This document shows, in pieces, positions 23,134 to 38,615 of a stretch of DNA of 64,000 nucleotides; within the stretch, counting starts at the first letter, position 1; the number at the start of each line of letters is the position of its first letter. Location: NCBI GenBank assembly GCA_029931535.1, contig JAQPZY010001688.1:6990001-7054000 (forward strand). Reading direction: 5' to 3'. The notes under the pieces were generated by a model that worked only from the letters and a program-made list of their open reading frames with translations, was not told the origin of the DNA and made no database searches. The position numbers were made by a program, and so were the translations under genes. Origin of the DNA: Margaritifera margaritifera. Its lineage: Eukaryota > Mollusca > Bivalvia > Unionida > Margaritiferidae.

Positions 23134-23929
23134 CTGAACAATAAGTAAATAGCCAGTATAATGTTTATTGCACTAACCAATTATCAGTTTGAATCAAGTG
23201 TCCAAGAAAACTCTCAGTTTGGCAAAGTTCTGTGATTAACAAAATAAAATAAAAATTGATTTTTTTCAGTTTGCATTACAATCTTAAATTTTCTTTTATC
23301 TTTGTAAAAATAATAATATGGGCTATGCATGTTAAATTGTATTTGTCCAGAAAAATCTAAAACTACCCCTGGAATTGCAAGGAATTTTCCTGCCTTGATA
23401 GATATTTTTCCCATACAAATAGAAAGGTAATGCACAATAGTTCCTTGAAGGGTATGTCTTTCTACTAGCCTAAACAAAATTTCCAGGAATCCACAAAAAA
23501 AGTTTGTTTCTCACTTTTCTTGAACTCCAAGAAACCAGATTTCATAGCAAAAATATTTTCTTGTACATTCGAGTTAACATGTTCTCAACTTAAGTACAGT
23601 ATACATTTAGTATGGCTTTTGTCCCTGAACCTGACATCATGGATTAACGATCACTGAACCCATCTCAGACACTTGTCAAGATATACCCCAAAACATGCGA
23701 AGTTTTGTTAAAACTGAAATGTTTCTTTTTTCTTTTCGGGGGGTTGTTAGCTAGTATACTTATAAAACTGAAAGGCCTTTGATCATGAAATCAATGTTAG
23801 AGTGTTACCAACTTCTTTAATTGAATGCAACTAAATAAAAAGTCTAGTAAAATTTAATTCATTTATGTAAAAAAGTCACTGCATATATAAGCTGAATGTA
23901 GCATACAAATGCAAGTAATGATTTTTGAC

Positions 23930-24640
23930 AGGGCTCCAATTGTCTATTTAGGTCTCATTTTCAAATTTATTCACAGAAGTGCAGATATGTTGGTGGTCAG
24001 ACCTGCATCAATTTCATTCAGAACCAATAACATATTACAAGAAGTGTTTTGGTGAAAACTCCATGTCATTCAAGAGTAGTTATGATAACAAGATTATCAA
24101 GATGGCCACTATGGTGGAGGCCAGATGAGCATTTTTATTCAGTTCAGAATGAGCTACATATTACTGTAGTGAATATAGTGAAAACCCCACCTTAATATGA
24201 CAATACATTGAGAACTAGCCACATAAACATTTTTTAAAGATGGTCATGAAGGCTGCCATTTTGGAGGCTTGATTAGCATTATTCAATCACCTGTTCAGAA
24301 GAAGTTGTAACGAGGTTGTTCATAATGACCACTGTGGGGACAGAAGCCATTTTTGATAAGTTATATCAGCATCAGTTCTTATGGGACTGACTAAATATAT
24401 TGACATGTTGCTACAGGAGAAGTTATGGCAAGATTTTCATCATGGCCAGATTTGGAGATCTGATTGGCACCATTTTCATTAGATTCAACTACACATCATA
24501 ATAAGTATTTTAGTGAAAACCCCACGTCGATATGACATCTATTCAGGTGAAGTAGCAGTAAGATTTCCAAGATGACCACCATGGCAGACAGGTTAGTGGT
24601 GAGGTCAGCACCATTTTCATTAAGGATCAACTAGACCCCA
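23930..24640. repeat. ~140-bp-unit array, family B
   Basis: Same unit as 15090-17165: AAGATTATCAAGATGGCC near 24090, AAGATTTTCATCATGGCC near 24430, AAGATTTCCAAGATGACC near 24570. It lies between importin exons 23032-23133 and 24693-24803 and stops about 50 bp short of the latter. Confidence 0.78.
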
Positions 24641-24692
24641 AAATGAATAGTAGCTTTTGATCAACTCATAAAACCATGAATATGTCCTTTAC

Positions 24693-24803
24693 CTCTGAAA
24701 GTTCTATAGCTAGGTCCACTTCTTCATCACATACAGTGGACCAGAACTCAATCCCTTGTAAAGAAATCTCATCTATATCACTCTTCATGGCCTCAATTGT
24801 GAT
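24693..24803 (-). CDS. KPNB1: Importin beta-1, exon 5 of 9 in window
   Basis: A 111-bp exon of 37 codons, [20 protein letters not shown] onward to IELSE, phase 0 at both ends, matching human residues about 263-299. The motif [19 protein letters not shown] is nearly invariant in importin beta. The acceptor is ATTTCAG and the donor GTAAAG. The upstream intron, 24804-40775, is about 16 kb and contains most of the retroelement and polymerase debris in the window. Confidence 0.96.
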
Positions 24804-24860
24804 CTGAAATATTAGACACACACACATTAATGCTACAACAATGTACCCATACACAAAAAA

Positions 24861-25066
24861 CTACTATGCAGATCAACTATTAATAACAGAAGTGTTGAGA
24901 CATCAGTCTGCTATCAGAGGTGTTTACAAACGCCTTGGTCAGGTTTAAACTCCAATGATATACTACTATGCAGATCATCTATTAATAACAGAAGTGTTAA
25001 GACATCAGTCTGCTATCAGAGGTGTTTACAATCACCTTGGTCAGGTTTAAACTCCAATGATATACT
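24861..25066. repeat. 102-bp tandem duplication, two units
   Basis: CTACTATGCAGATCA starts at 24861 and again (one change) at 24963. The two units differ at only a few positions, indicating a recent duplication, 58 bp from importin exon 24693-24803. Confidence 0.93.
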
Positions 25067-25725
25067 ATTTTAAAAGGTTAGTATGACCTACAATGGTCAC
25101 CTATTCACAAGGAGAGTGTTTAACAACCTCTATGATAAACATTTTAGGGTCGGAAATTTTGACTCTCCTTTATGAAGCACAGTAACTGGCACTGAAAGGA
25201 GAGCAAGCAAAAGTGCGAGTGATTTGCATCCCTGTATCCTGTTTTAACCATGAAGACTGGGTGAAAAAGGTGTGCATGACATAACTGATGGTTAATGGGA
25301 GTAAATAAAAATGGAAAAAAATCCTTAACTACTTGAGAGGAGAAAGTGACCGACCAATCTCTATGACCTGCTTGATCTCCCAAGATGTTGTTAATGGGAT
25401 GATCTTGAGGACTACTGAATAGATTGCACATAACTAAACTGGCAGAATTTTGTACAAACTTTCAAATCTTGTATTTCATGTCCACTGGTGTGTTGGGGTG
25501 GTCTCTTTTTCTCCCTTAAAGTGTATCACTTTATAGAGAAGATTCAAAATGAAACAAAATGTGACCCGGGTGGACCTGCCATAACTCACCAAGATAGTCA
25601 ACGCACGTCAGCTTGTGAATGCAGATCACATACATACTGGAAACTGTGGAGGGGAAAGAAAAGCTTGGAACACAGAGCTGCTACACAGTCTTTTAATGCT
25701 GGTGTGATTTATCTTCTTTCCTACA

Positions 25726-25761
25726 CTATATATATATATATACACACACACACACATATAA
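25726..25761. repeat. (TA)n(CA)n microsatellite
   Basis: A TA run followed by CA units, plus strand, in an importin beta intron. Confidence 0.9.
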
Positions 25762-25969
25762 ACAGTAAACAGAAGCCATTCATACAACCAACACTGTCCC
25801 CTCCATCTCTCCAGGCCTGAGGATTTAGCTGTAATATGGGGGGGGGGGGGGTAAATTTGAGTACTGCAGTAGTATTGCCTAGCTTACCTCTTTTGGGATG
25901 CAGGTCCTCTCATTAAAGCTCATAATTCCAACCTTCTATTAGATAGAGCATTTTAGGAATCTAGAACAG

Positions 25970-28976
<3,007 letters not shown>

Positions 28977-29270
28977 CAGGGGTCGGCAACCGTTTATACT
29001 TAAAGAGCCAAACTATGTCACAATTCGGAGCAAGAGATCAACAAAGAACCAGTATAAGAAAGCCCATTTGTAACTGACAGTATACAATTTAACATTATTG
29101 ACATTAAACATTTTGATAAATATTAGAAAGAAAGCAACAAAAACACTGAATTGAAGCAAGTAATTACACATTTTTTATTTTTTTAAAATTTTTAATTTTA
29201 ATTAAAGAAATTGTGTGTATTTTAGGGATGATAAAAGAGCCATATTTTGTTCCATACAGAGCCACCTTTT
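28977..29270. mobile_element. Truncated hAT-type MITE
   Basis: Starts CAGGGGTCGGCAACC, a common hAT terminus, directly after the DIRS-like copy. It contains AT-rich filler and AAAGAGCCA-type motifs. No matching right terminus is visible before the ~140-bp array begins at about 29270, so it is cut there. Confidence 0.5.
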
Positions 29271-30300
29271 GACCCCAGAATCAATAGGGTTCTTCCTTAA
29301 CCCCAAAATGCTAGACATCCACAAAGTATGGAAACTAGATGATGGACAACTCAAGTTATTGTGTGGAAACAACTTGTTCTTCTTTTAGTCACAGTGACCT
29401 TAGCCTTTGACCTTCTAACTCCAAAATGAATAGGGTTCTTCCTTACCCGGAGTACAAGCCATCCACAGAGTTTTGTAACTATAGATCGTGGAGAGCGGTA
29501 GTAACTGTGTGGAAAGTTTTTCTTTCAGTCACAGTGACCTTGACATTTGAGTTCTGACCTAAGTATCGTTAGAGTTCCTCCTTACTCCAAGTGCAAACCA
29601 TCGACAAAGTCTGGAATCTGATTTGGGTCACAACCTGAACATTTGGTCGAGGTACACTAAACTTAGACAAAACTTGCTGCAAAGAAACCGTCGTTTTCCT
29701 ATTCAGCTTGCCTTGAATGTGAACTCTGACCTTTGAACCCCAGAATCAGCAGGTTCCATGAATACCTATAAAACTTCCACTAGAACAACAGTTATTCTGC
29801 AAAACCCATTTTTATCTGAGCCACAATGATCTTGACCATTTACATTTTGACTTCCAAATCAATAGGTCACTTCCATACCTTTGGTGCTTGTCCTCCGCAA
29901 ACTCGGCTCATGGTATATGATCAAGAACTAGTTATTTTACAAAACCATCTATCTACTTTCAGTCACAGTGAAATCAATAAGCTACTTTCTTGCCCAACTA
30001 AGCTGACCAAAAACTCTGACGAAGGTACAAGGCTGTGAACTGAAACTCTTCCATAACCCAAGTGCAAGCCATCCACAAAGTTTGGTCCAGATCTGTGATG
30101 TAGAAGTAATGTTTTTTGTGTGGAAACCACTTTTCTTCCTTCGGTCAGTAACCTTGACCTTTGACATTTTGAAAACAAAATTGACGGACTTCTTCCTTGC
30201 CCCAAGTGCAAACCATGGTGGAGAATTAGTCACTGCAGAAATCAAATTGAAAACAAATGGACAGATGGACAACATCATACACGGAAGTTGTGAACAGAGG
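29270..30300. repeat. ~140-bp-unit array, family A (longest)
   Basis: About seven diverged units. The marker AGGGTTCTTCCTTA recurs at 29286, 29432 and (one change) 29571, giving periods of 146 and 139 bp. Each unit carries a TGACCTT/TTTGACC block and an AAGCCATCCACAAAGTTTGG-like block. Confidence 0.8.
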
Positions 30301-30589
30301 GTTTAGCCCCACCTTGCATCACAAAACGTCATGGAACAGCAAATTTTTTCTTTTACTCCAACAGTCCTCAATGGGGGGGGGGGGGGGTATAAGAGGAGTG
30401 GCGGCGGTCACAAAGAATGGGAGTCATGGCAAGTGGGGGGTAACCATCCAAAAGCCAACACAAATTGGACCCTATTGGTAGTAACCAACAAAATCCTCAT
30501 TTAGAGACCAGCTGTGCCTATGCTATACCATCAAAGACATAAGCAATAGCAACATGTATTAAGGGGGGTCCAGAGGCGTTATGGAGGAA

Positions 30590-32540
30590 CGAGACAATGA
30601 AGGTATCACGTTTGATTGTGAAGTTACCTACCGCTGACAAATCCAATGAAGAAACAGGCAACTACGTCCGATGCCTGGAAATCTTCAAGTATCTATTTCT
30701 GGCTGCCGTCAACATCTATCTGACTATGTTAGGCAAAATGGCTCTAAGCCAATAAGACTGGGCTTGTGGACCACACCTCACATTGTGGGGGAACCAAACT
30801 GCTTCTACTACTACAGACATCTTGCATGAACTTCTTTAGCGTATCGGAAGAATTTATGGAACCTGTAGATGCGGTTGAGGATCCGTTTGAAACTGGACAG
30901 CTTAGGCAAGCGGTTACATACATGAGTGGCCCCATACCAAGCGGCTTGTCAGTAGTACCAGAACACATGGACTTCGATCAGGGCTTATAAGCCAGCTCAA
31001 AGAGACTGGTCACTCGAAAGGCCTCCTTGGAAAGGTCAGAGGCTAGCTTTGCACAGTTGGATTTGATAGCTGTCTATAAACTGGAGCTGGCCTAGGGAGA
31101 AGGACATATACTTTTCCATGTTGTTGGGAATTGCGCTGATGTCCACCATTGAGGTCGTTCCTAGCTTCTCCATCAGTAGGTGGCTGTCGTACCTTGATTT
31201 TATCCGGGCTTAGTCGCAACTGGAGCTTTTGATAAAGTTGGCTACCGTGTCTTTTCCTTTGTAGGATACTGGCTTGTTGGTTTTACCATCACATCGTTGA
31301 ACTACATAGCAAAAGCTGCATGGGGGATGGTTGGCATTTGTATAGACGATGCTGTAGGTGGGGTCAACCTCTTCCCCTTTTCACTGGAACGTTTAGGGCC
31401 TCGAAGTCCGTGTAGATGACATATGCTACAGGCATCTGATGGAAGAGGTACTTAAAGTATAGCTTTTTCTTTCCAGACTCTGGTAGTATGGTCCTCTGTG
31501 GCTTCGCTCCTATACCACTGCAATCTTTTAAATGGTCCTCAAGAAGGTCGGGCTTGGAGAAGGCAAGGAGGCATCAGCAGTAAGAGCGTTTTCATCCGAT
31601 ACAACTGGGCTTACTATTGTTGCATGCCGTTTGGGAAAGGTCATTGATCCATCCGTTCGGCTTAGATGAGTAGCAACAGGTTGACGGTCTTGTCCTGTAC
31701 CCTTTTGGAGACACATATGGAGTAGAGTGCTTAGTCCCATCCAAACACATAGACAGCGATGGAGGGCTTAAGTCTCTCAAACTGTTTCATGTCGGAGACC
31801 TTGATCAGAAAGTTAAGATTGCCAAAGTGTTGCTTTCCCTTATGCCTACTGTACTTGCTGGTGCACTCAGTGTGGTGGTCGTCAGTGGAATATAGGGCGG
31901 AGAGGATGGCCCATTTGAGCATTGGTTGTCCTGGTTTTTCACATTTATGATGAATCTTTTGGGAATCCACTTGGGTGTGGAATTATGCATTTGGCCTCGA
32001 AATGGAACAGTACTGCGAAATATACAGTTCTAATGACTCGCACCTCACTAGACGCCAGCCTAAACCTTTGCCCATAAACTTTTCCAGTTGCTCCTCAATA
32101 TCCACAGCAACTAACTCCTCGAGGCCGTCAACCGACAGCACCACTACTGCTTATTTGCTACATTGGTATACTGGCACAGAGATGATTGCCTCTTTGTCAG
32201 CCATAGCCTTTTCCAGCTGGGTTTTCTATCCGATCTCCTGTTTTAGGCTGTCTACCACACCCAGGGTCATGGCTTCGAGCAGCTAAGATAGGTCAGCTTC
32301 TAGCAAATGGCCGGATGGTACTGTAGCTAGGTAATCCACTACAGTTTTGATATCGCCAGCTTTTCTGGCTGCTTTCTGCCTGGCTCGGCATCTGGAGGCT
32401 TTGGATAGTGGTGACGGTTCTGGCATCCTTGGGGTCGGCGTTGCCTAGAAGCCAGTATAGGCTTTGGATGCCTTGGGGCCGGCATTGGAGCTGAGGGGGA
32501 CAGCCTGGTCTTGGCAGCTAGTACTGCTTCCAGCATGCCG
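30590..32540 (-). pseudogene. Decayed protein-primed type DNA polymerase B (Polinton/adintovirus-like)
   Basis: Reading the minus strand from right to left: a region ending SLELYISQY near 32020; a conserved N-terminal module, KWAILSALYSTDD and VSDMKQFERLKPSIAVYVFG, in 31731-31970; exonuclease motif I, VAYVIYTDFEAL, at about 31395-31425 (D and E of DFE intact); PPCSFCYVVQRCDG near 31300; and exonuclease motif II region, IPNNMEKYMSFSLGQL then FIDS, at 31065-31140. Stops (for example near 31210) and frameshifts break it. Polymerase motifs A-C were not found left of 31000. Such polymerases occur in Polintons and adintoviruses; no capsid, protease or integrase gene is seen beside it. Confidence 0.72.
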
Positions 32541-33149
32541 TTTGTATTCGCTCTCAGAATTCTGACCCTCCCAGAGTAAAGCGTTCATTCACTCGATTCT
32601 AGGCATTTTGATCCCTAGTGTATATCGCTACAGCGTGGGTGACGGTGTCTAAGATACACAGCCTTTCTCTAAATGGAAAACTCTCACCGGTTGTTGCTGA
32701 TGGAGGTCAACCATAGTGTGTGCTGCTATGGTACCTAGCCGTTCTCTAAATATAAGTTTATGACTGTCACTGGGGTGAGGCGAGGATATGTGCCGATTCC
32801 AGTGCTCCTCTGGTAGAGACATTTATCACTTTGTGACCTGGGGCTACGATGAACTTTGCACTGAAGCTCGTTAAGGACCTTCATAAATTATCTTCAAGCC
32901 TTTAGTTCTCTGCGTCGCAGCTTGTCCGCCTGGAAATCCCCTCCAAAGAGGCTGCATATTCTGTGGGTAGCAATAGTGCCTACCCCACATTTCCATCATT
33001 TCAGGAGCCTTATCCCATCTCTATATCATTGCGCATGTACCACGCAATAGGTGCCAAAGCATTTTCATCCACAAGGTTCTGTCTGTCCCCTAGGCATCAA
33101 TGTACACATTTGTTCCCTGTCAGACCATGTCTACTGATGGCACATCATA

Positions 33150-34340
33150 GACACACCGCATCTCTAACTGGCCGTTTTGTTGGTTGTAGCTTGCATCGGG
33201 CAACTCTTTCCAATACTCAGAAGTTCTCTATGGGCTCCAACATCAGACAGACCCTCATCTTTCGGAACTGATCAAAAACTATGAGCTTCAGAAACCAGTT
33301 TCTTGCTCTTTACTGCCATGCTGGAACCTTTTGTTTGTTCTAGAGTTAAGCTTCCTTGGAGAACCTGACCCAAAAGACAATCTTCCTTCTATCCCTGACC
33401 TCGGCAAGAATGAGTGAAATTAGGTAGTAATGGATTCTTTATGATTCAACAGTAACTATACTTCGGAGTCTCTTCTTGCCAACCAGGTTTTCTGGCCAAG
33501 AATCAGCTACATTCTGTGCCTATGTTTCAACAGAAATCCACAGTGCAAGTGGCATTTGTGCTGGGGATGATAATGACAGACTCATTTGCCCAGTTAGGGC
33601 CTTGCATTTCTATTTGGATAAATCAAAAGGGAAAAGAAATAGGTTGAAACCATCTCTTTCTCCCTCTCAAAAATACCCGATATTTTGGCAGCAACCATCT
33701 CGAGGTGGTTTATTCCATCAAAACACCTTATCAATCTGTTGGTGAAAAGAGATGTCTCTTTCATGAGGATCAAAGCCCATGAAGTTACTGTTGTTGCTGC
33801 ATTTTGGGGTTTTCTTAACCATTCTTCTCTGGATGATGTCATGAAAGCCACCTTCTGGCATTCTCAATCCACCTTCTCTTCATTCTAACTTTGTTCAATG
33901 TCGCACCAGAGCAAAGGCATCGATGCAATTGGTCCACTTGTGTCAGCTCATCAAGTTGTCAAACCATGGACTAGTTTGCAGCAGAGCACTCTACCTTCAG
34001 CCACTCTTGCAGCTTATGTTGGGGACATCAGCCTCCCAATGGGATGGTGAAGTCAGCATTACAATCGTAGCATGTATTACTGCTATTAAAATATAGTTTT
34101 TTAAGGTAGAACTAATTGTAATTATGTAATGTTTGCTATTATTGCCTAATTACCCTCCTCCCTCCCTAATCTAATGTCCTTTCTGTCTCTGTCCATATCA
34201 AAGAATAATGGTGCTCCAAATAACGGAAAAAACTATGGCATCAAACTGTCGTTTTTGTTCTAAGACCTGCATCTACTAAATGGAGAAGGAAATTCACCTT
34301 GGACTTTGGACTAGCACCAAGAAAAGAGATAGCAATGCAA
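33150..34340 (+). pseudogene. DIRS-like copy E, tyrosine recombinase (plus strand)
   Basis: The only DIRS-like copy on the plus strand. LTSARMSEI (33392-33418) is the box I arginine region. LICPVRALHFYLDKSKGKRN (about 33584-33643) follows. Box II reads IKAHEVTVVAAF, where the expected Arg is Thr. At STFSSF a TAA stands where the nucleophilic Tyr is expected. Both changes would abolish activity. Non-coding 3' sequence to about 34340 matches 36840-36905. Confidence 0.7.
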
Positions 34341-34546
34341 TAATAGCAGGTAAGCAATACAGAATGAACATTAGTTTTACTGCCAAAAACTACATTTTAA
34401 CACATACTTGGCTATATCATGCTGTGGAAATGGGAGCTAAATACTTTTTCGAAGGACACTTTGAGGCAGTTGATCCATGCTGGCCTGAGCTGGTCTCAAA
34501 ACTGCAAAGAGATTGACTAGTGAAGCTATGGTAACAAGTGTGCAAG

Positions 34547-35310
34547 ACTAGATCTAAAAGGGAGATCTCCCCTCTTGTCACCCAAATAAGGGAGGATAAG
34601 ACCAAAGAACAAAGGAGGGGTGGAAACAGCCACAGTTCAATATTTACCTAACACTTGAATATTCATCTCTCTTTCATCCTGCTACACTCGGTTAGGGCTC
34701 TAATGAAATCCTCAAAAGATGTTCCCTCTAGTTGTATAAGCAATAATCTGTTGAATGTTTCTGAGCTTAATCTGTTTCATACCTGTGCATGAATTTTCTT
34801 CTGTGCTGAGAACCCCCTTTCACAGTCTGCTGACTGAGGGAGCATATGCGTAGCTAGCTTAGCCAGCTTAAAGTGCTACATAGTTTTGTAGCAGAAGATC
34901 CCTCAGTGCTGACTTGTTTGAGAAAAGAAATGAAAATTGCACTCTACTTTTAAATTCCCTGTATTTTAGTTAGGCTTGGTGTTCTCGATTTCTACATTTA
35001 ATTTTGAAATACTGCTGAATAGAGGGTTGACCAGCATGGCATCTGTTTTTTGTCCATCCAGCATGTACATCAGACTCGTATTCAACATCATTTTGGAACT
35101 AACACTTTCTCAGCTCCAATAATCTGATGTAATTCAAAACTTTCTAAATCATTGTCATTATCACTATCATCAGCCAGTATCTGATTAATGAAATTGTCAT
35201 CTGAAGATGAACCATGTTGGGAGCGAGCCAATTGGAGTTTTCTAGGTAGTCCATATTTTGAACAAGCATTTGTAAAACTTCTATGATGAATGCAAGGTTA
35301 AAACTATGAC
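34547..35310 (-). mobile_element. hAT family 2 fragment
   Basis: Matches the 37958-39366 copy from the GGAGATCTCCCC block to the piggyBac MITE, but a deletion joins TAGCCAGCTTA directly to AAGTGCTACATAG, removing the MITE left end. Neither terminal inverted repeat is kept. It provides the empty-site comparison for the MITE at 59133. Confidence 0.75.
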
Positions 35311-35369
35311 AGGTGGCCAAATACAGATCTGGGTGAAGATGGCAGTAAATATTTACAGCTTATTAAAAG

Positions 35370-36905
35370 TCCAATCTTCCTCATCTTCTCTCACCTGACC
35401 CATTGGGTGGGATAAAGATGGAGACCCCCAAAGGAGACAAGGAATCTGACATGACTGGTTTCTCCTGGAAATTATTGGAAACTACCAGAACTGAGTGTTC
35501 ATTGTCCTGTCTTCACTTACGAGCAAAACAGGACTATCTCTTCTGTTCTCCCTACTTGATGAAGGGAACTTTATGATCTCGAGTACATCATCCTGTCTGC
35601 GCCCATTGGGTGAGAGAGGACTATCCCATTCTTCCTCTCTCCTTAGAAAATGGAAGTGACGATCCCTTCTTGCTGCACCAGGATAAACCTGTCTGATCTG
35701 CTTTCCCATAGAGCCATGGGAAACTCATCCATGGTGGGAGGTAAAGGAAGACACTACAGACTAGCCACCATGTAGTGGGAGTTCCCAAGCCCCAGAGATT
35801 GAAAGGGAACATAGAAAAGAGGGGGGTGGATGTCGACCCAATCTCTTTCCCTAGACAACTGATCAAAGCCCAGTGCCCAGTCACCAGTGGAATTGAACAG
35901 TAACATAGAGAAATGAGGGGTGTTAACCCGAACACCTTCCCTAGACCGGTGATCAAAGACAGGTTCCTGGTCATATGAAAGGTGATTAGTGTCTAAATTT
36001 GGTGCCTGGTACCCAGTACTTGTTGCTTTAACCGGTGACTGGTATTATCACCTTATCCATAGACCAGTGCCTGGTACCTGGAGCCCGGTGACCGGCACCA
36101 GTGACAAGTCACTAGCCAATGATCATTCAGGTGACAGAGACCTGACTGAGGAGTCTCTATCCAGGGAACTTTACTCCAATGAACAAAACCCCCTCAATTT
36201 ATATATGCATATCTATCCTAACAAGACAATGCCTGTGCTATCCTTGGGCAGGAAAGGTGGGCATTGCAGAGGGGTAAAGGCAACTTAATTATAATGGGAA
36301 GTGCCCCTGATCACCCTTCACTGGGAGCCAACTTCCTTAGACCTGGAAATATCACTGATCCATCCCATATGGGAGTTGGCAACTTCCTTACACCAGGAAG
36401 TGCAACTGATTGCTCCTTCATGAGAGCTGACGACTTCCTTACACCAGCAAGTGCCATTCACCCCTCCTGGAAACAAGGTGGGAGTGGGCGAGGAATCTTC
36501 CTGAAAAGAGGAGAATGCAACTACGTTCTTCCCCTATAGGGGCAGCGGTTTGTGCTAAATCTTTACCTCATCTGACCACATGACACAGAAAAGACATCCG
36601 GCCATGCAAGTACACATAGTGCATTTCAAACAGGTGGGGTGAGACCAATAATGGCTATATACACAAGGACTGGGGAGAAAATGTCAAATGCAACACAAAA
36701 ATATATGATTGATGGTGATTATCATAGAATGCCTAGTGACTTGTGATAACCACACAAGGTCCAAGGAAAAGAAGGTTTGTGTTCCAATTAACAGCAGTAA
36801 CTAAGGCATTAGACTTGGAAATTGGACTAGGGAATTCACCTTGGCCTGGGGACTAGTGCCAGAAAAGAGATGGCAATGCAGTAACAGCAGGTATTGTATT
36901 TCCGT
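35370..36905 (-). mobile_element. DIRS-like copy F, upstream non-coding/gag-like part
   Basis: Shares blocks with 11850-12780 (AAAACAGGACTAT, GACTGGGGAGAAAAT) and ends like 34340 (AACAGCAGGTATTG at 36881-36895). No reverse transcriptase, RNase H or recombinase motif is visible. Association with DIRS rests only on similarity to copy B. Confidence 0.45.
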
Positions 36906-37951
36906 CATTAAAAGCCAACCAACCAACAACCAGTGTCTGTACAAAACTTGATGGTGTCCCATCTGAATTCAATGTCTGTAAACTATCAAAATAGATGGAG
37001 ACATTTATATTTATTGTGCAGTAAGAAGTCTTTCCACATTTCTCTTAGCAGAGTTTGTGCTTCTTCATACACTGCTATAGTGCTCTTTTTCTGGCCATTT
37101 CACATGAAACTTGAAATGATCTTTCCTTCAACAATGTCCACACAAATTTACTTTAAACAGCAATATCTACCATAATTAACCTAAAGAACTGGACCCTCAA
37201 ATTTTCTGGACACTATATTTTCAACATTTGTAATAATTTTAAATAGTGCAACATTTTTCTGGACATCAAGCAAGTTTTTTTGACAAAAAATAAAATCAAG
37301 TCAGAATGTAAACTAAGAATGTCTCAGCTGCACTAAAACACTGGTGATTGAAAAGTCAACCGTTTGTCTGGACATGAAACCTCTTTGATTACCATAATTA
37401 TTATTAAGTGGATTAAATTAAGGTGTTGTCAATAGGCAGCAATAAAAACAGCTCGCACACTCAACAATTCATCATGATGCAGTTCCCTAAACAAAACGAG
37501 CTGCAAACTTGTTAAAAGTAACGATAAAAGGAAAAACAACCATTCATCTTGAGACAGCTGGCAGAATTAATGAATTAATCACTCTGATACCTGTAAAATC
37601 AATGGTCATCAACATTACATCGAGCTGACATTACTGCAGGCTCATTTTATATTTACTGCTGTACAGCGTACAAGGAGAGACTAAACAGCAGTGTGTGAAA
37701 CTTGCCAAAAATGTATGTAAGCCCACATGACCAGTAACCTGAAAATGCTACTGGTTCTGTCCATACCCAAACCAGTCCTACATTTCATCATACAAGAAGA
37801 CAAAATGTAGTCAATGACTCAATAGTAAGTGCAAATAGATGTGAATATCAGTAAGGTTATCTATGTAATGAAAAATGGAAAAATAAAGAAAAACACAAAA
37901 AAAGATATTTATATCATATATCAAATTTATAAAATTTTATTAAATGCAGCA
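36906..37951. other. Importin beta intron, nothing recognised
   Basis: AT-rich spacer between DIRS-like copy F and a hAT family 2 copy. No coding motif seen. Confidence 0.6.
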
Positions 37952-38019
37952 CAACATCAGAGATGCTGCCAGGATTTTATCTAAAGGGGGGAGCTCCCCC
38001 CCCCCCTTGTCACCAAAAT

Positions 38020-38287
38020 AAAGGGGGAGTAGAAAATAAATGAGTGGAGGAGGAAACGGCCATAGTTCAATATTTACCCAACACATAAGTATCACTCTCT
38101 TACTTTCTTTCCAGCTCCACTTTGTTAGAGCTCTATTGAAATCAAAATTCTCAAAAGATGCCTCCTCTAGTTGTATAAGCATTAATCTGATCATTTCTGA
38201 GCTTAATTTGTTCCTTTTCTGTGGATGAATATGGTTCCGTGGTGAGAACTCCCTTTTACAATCTGCTGCATGAAGGGACATGTGCAT
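38020..38287 (-). pseudogene. hAT family 2 transposase C-terminal fragment
   Basis: Minus-strand reading contains CKREFSPRNHIHPQKRNKLS then MIRLMLIQLEEASFENFDF, resembling the hAT C-terminal dimerisation region of ZNF862-like transposases. The domain ends at WSWKESK and what follows is non-coding sequence to the terminal repeat. No catalytic core is present, so this is an internally deleted, non-autonomous copy. Confidence 0.72.
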
Positions 38288-38615
38288 AGCTAGCTAAGCG
38301 AGCTTGAACAAGTTGGGAAACTTCTTTATGGCTGTTATGTACAATTTTCCACAGTTCATATGTAGCGTCTCTTGGATATCTCTGCTCCAAAATAAGATTT
38401 TTCACTAACATGAGCTATGCCAAAATTTCACTTTCTCGAGTCAGTGCTTTGCTAACTACTATGCCAGATTTCATATCTGTTCCACAATTTTGTATTAGGG
38501 TTTTAAGTCCCTCTATGCCATAGTCTGCTTGTTCAGACAGAGATATTTTGATCAAAAATAAATATCCTTACTTTTTAATTTCTTTTTAGATTCTTATTTA
38601 TTCAATTTATCTTAA

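Noticed and set aside
30590..32540. Plus-strand genes in the polymerase region (frames at 30766, 31759, 31975)
   Set aside because: The minus strand carries recognisable polymerase motifs in order; plus-strand frames have none.
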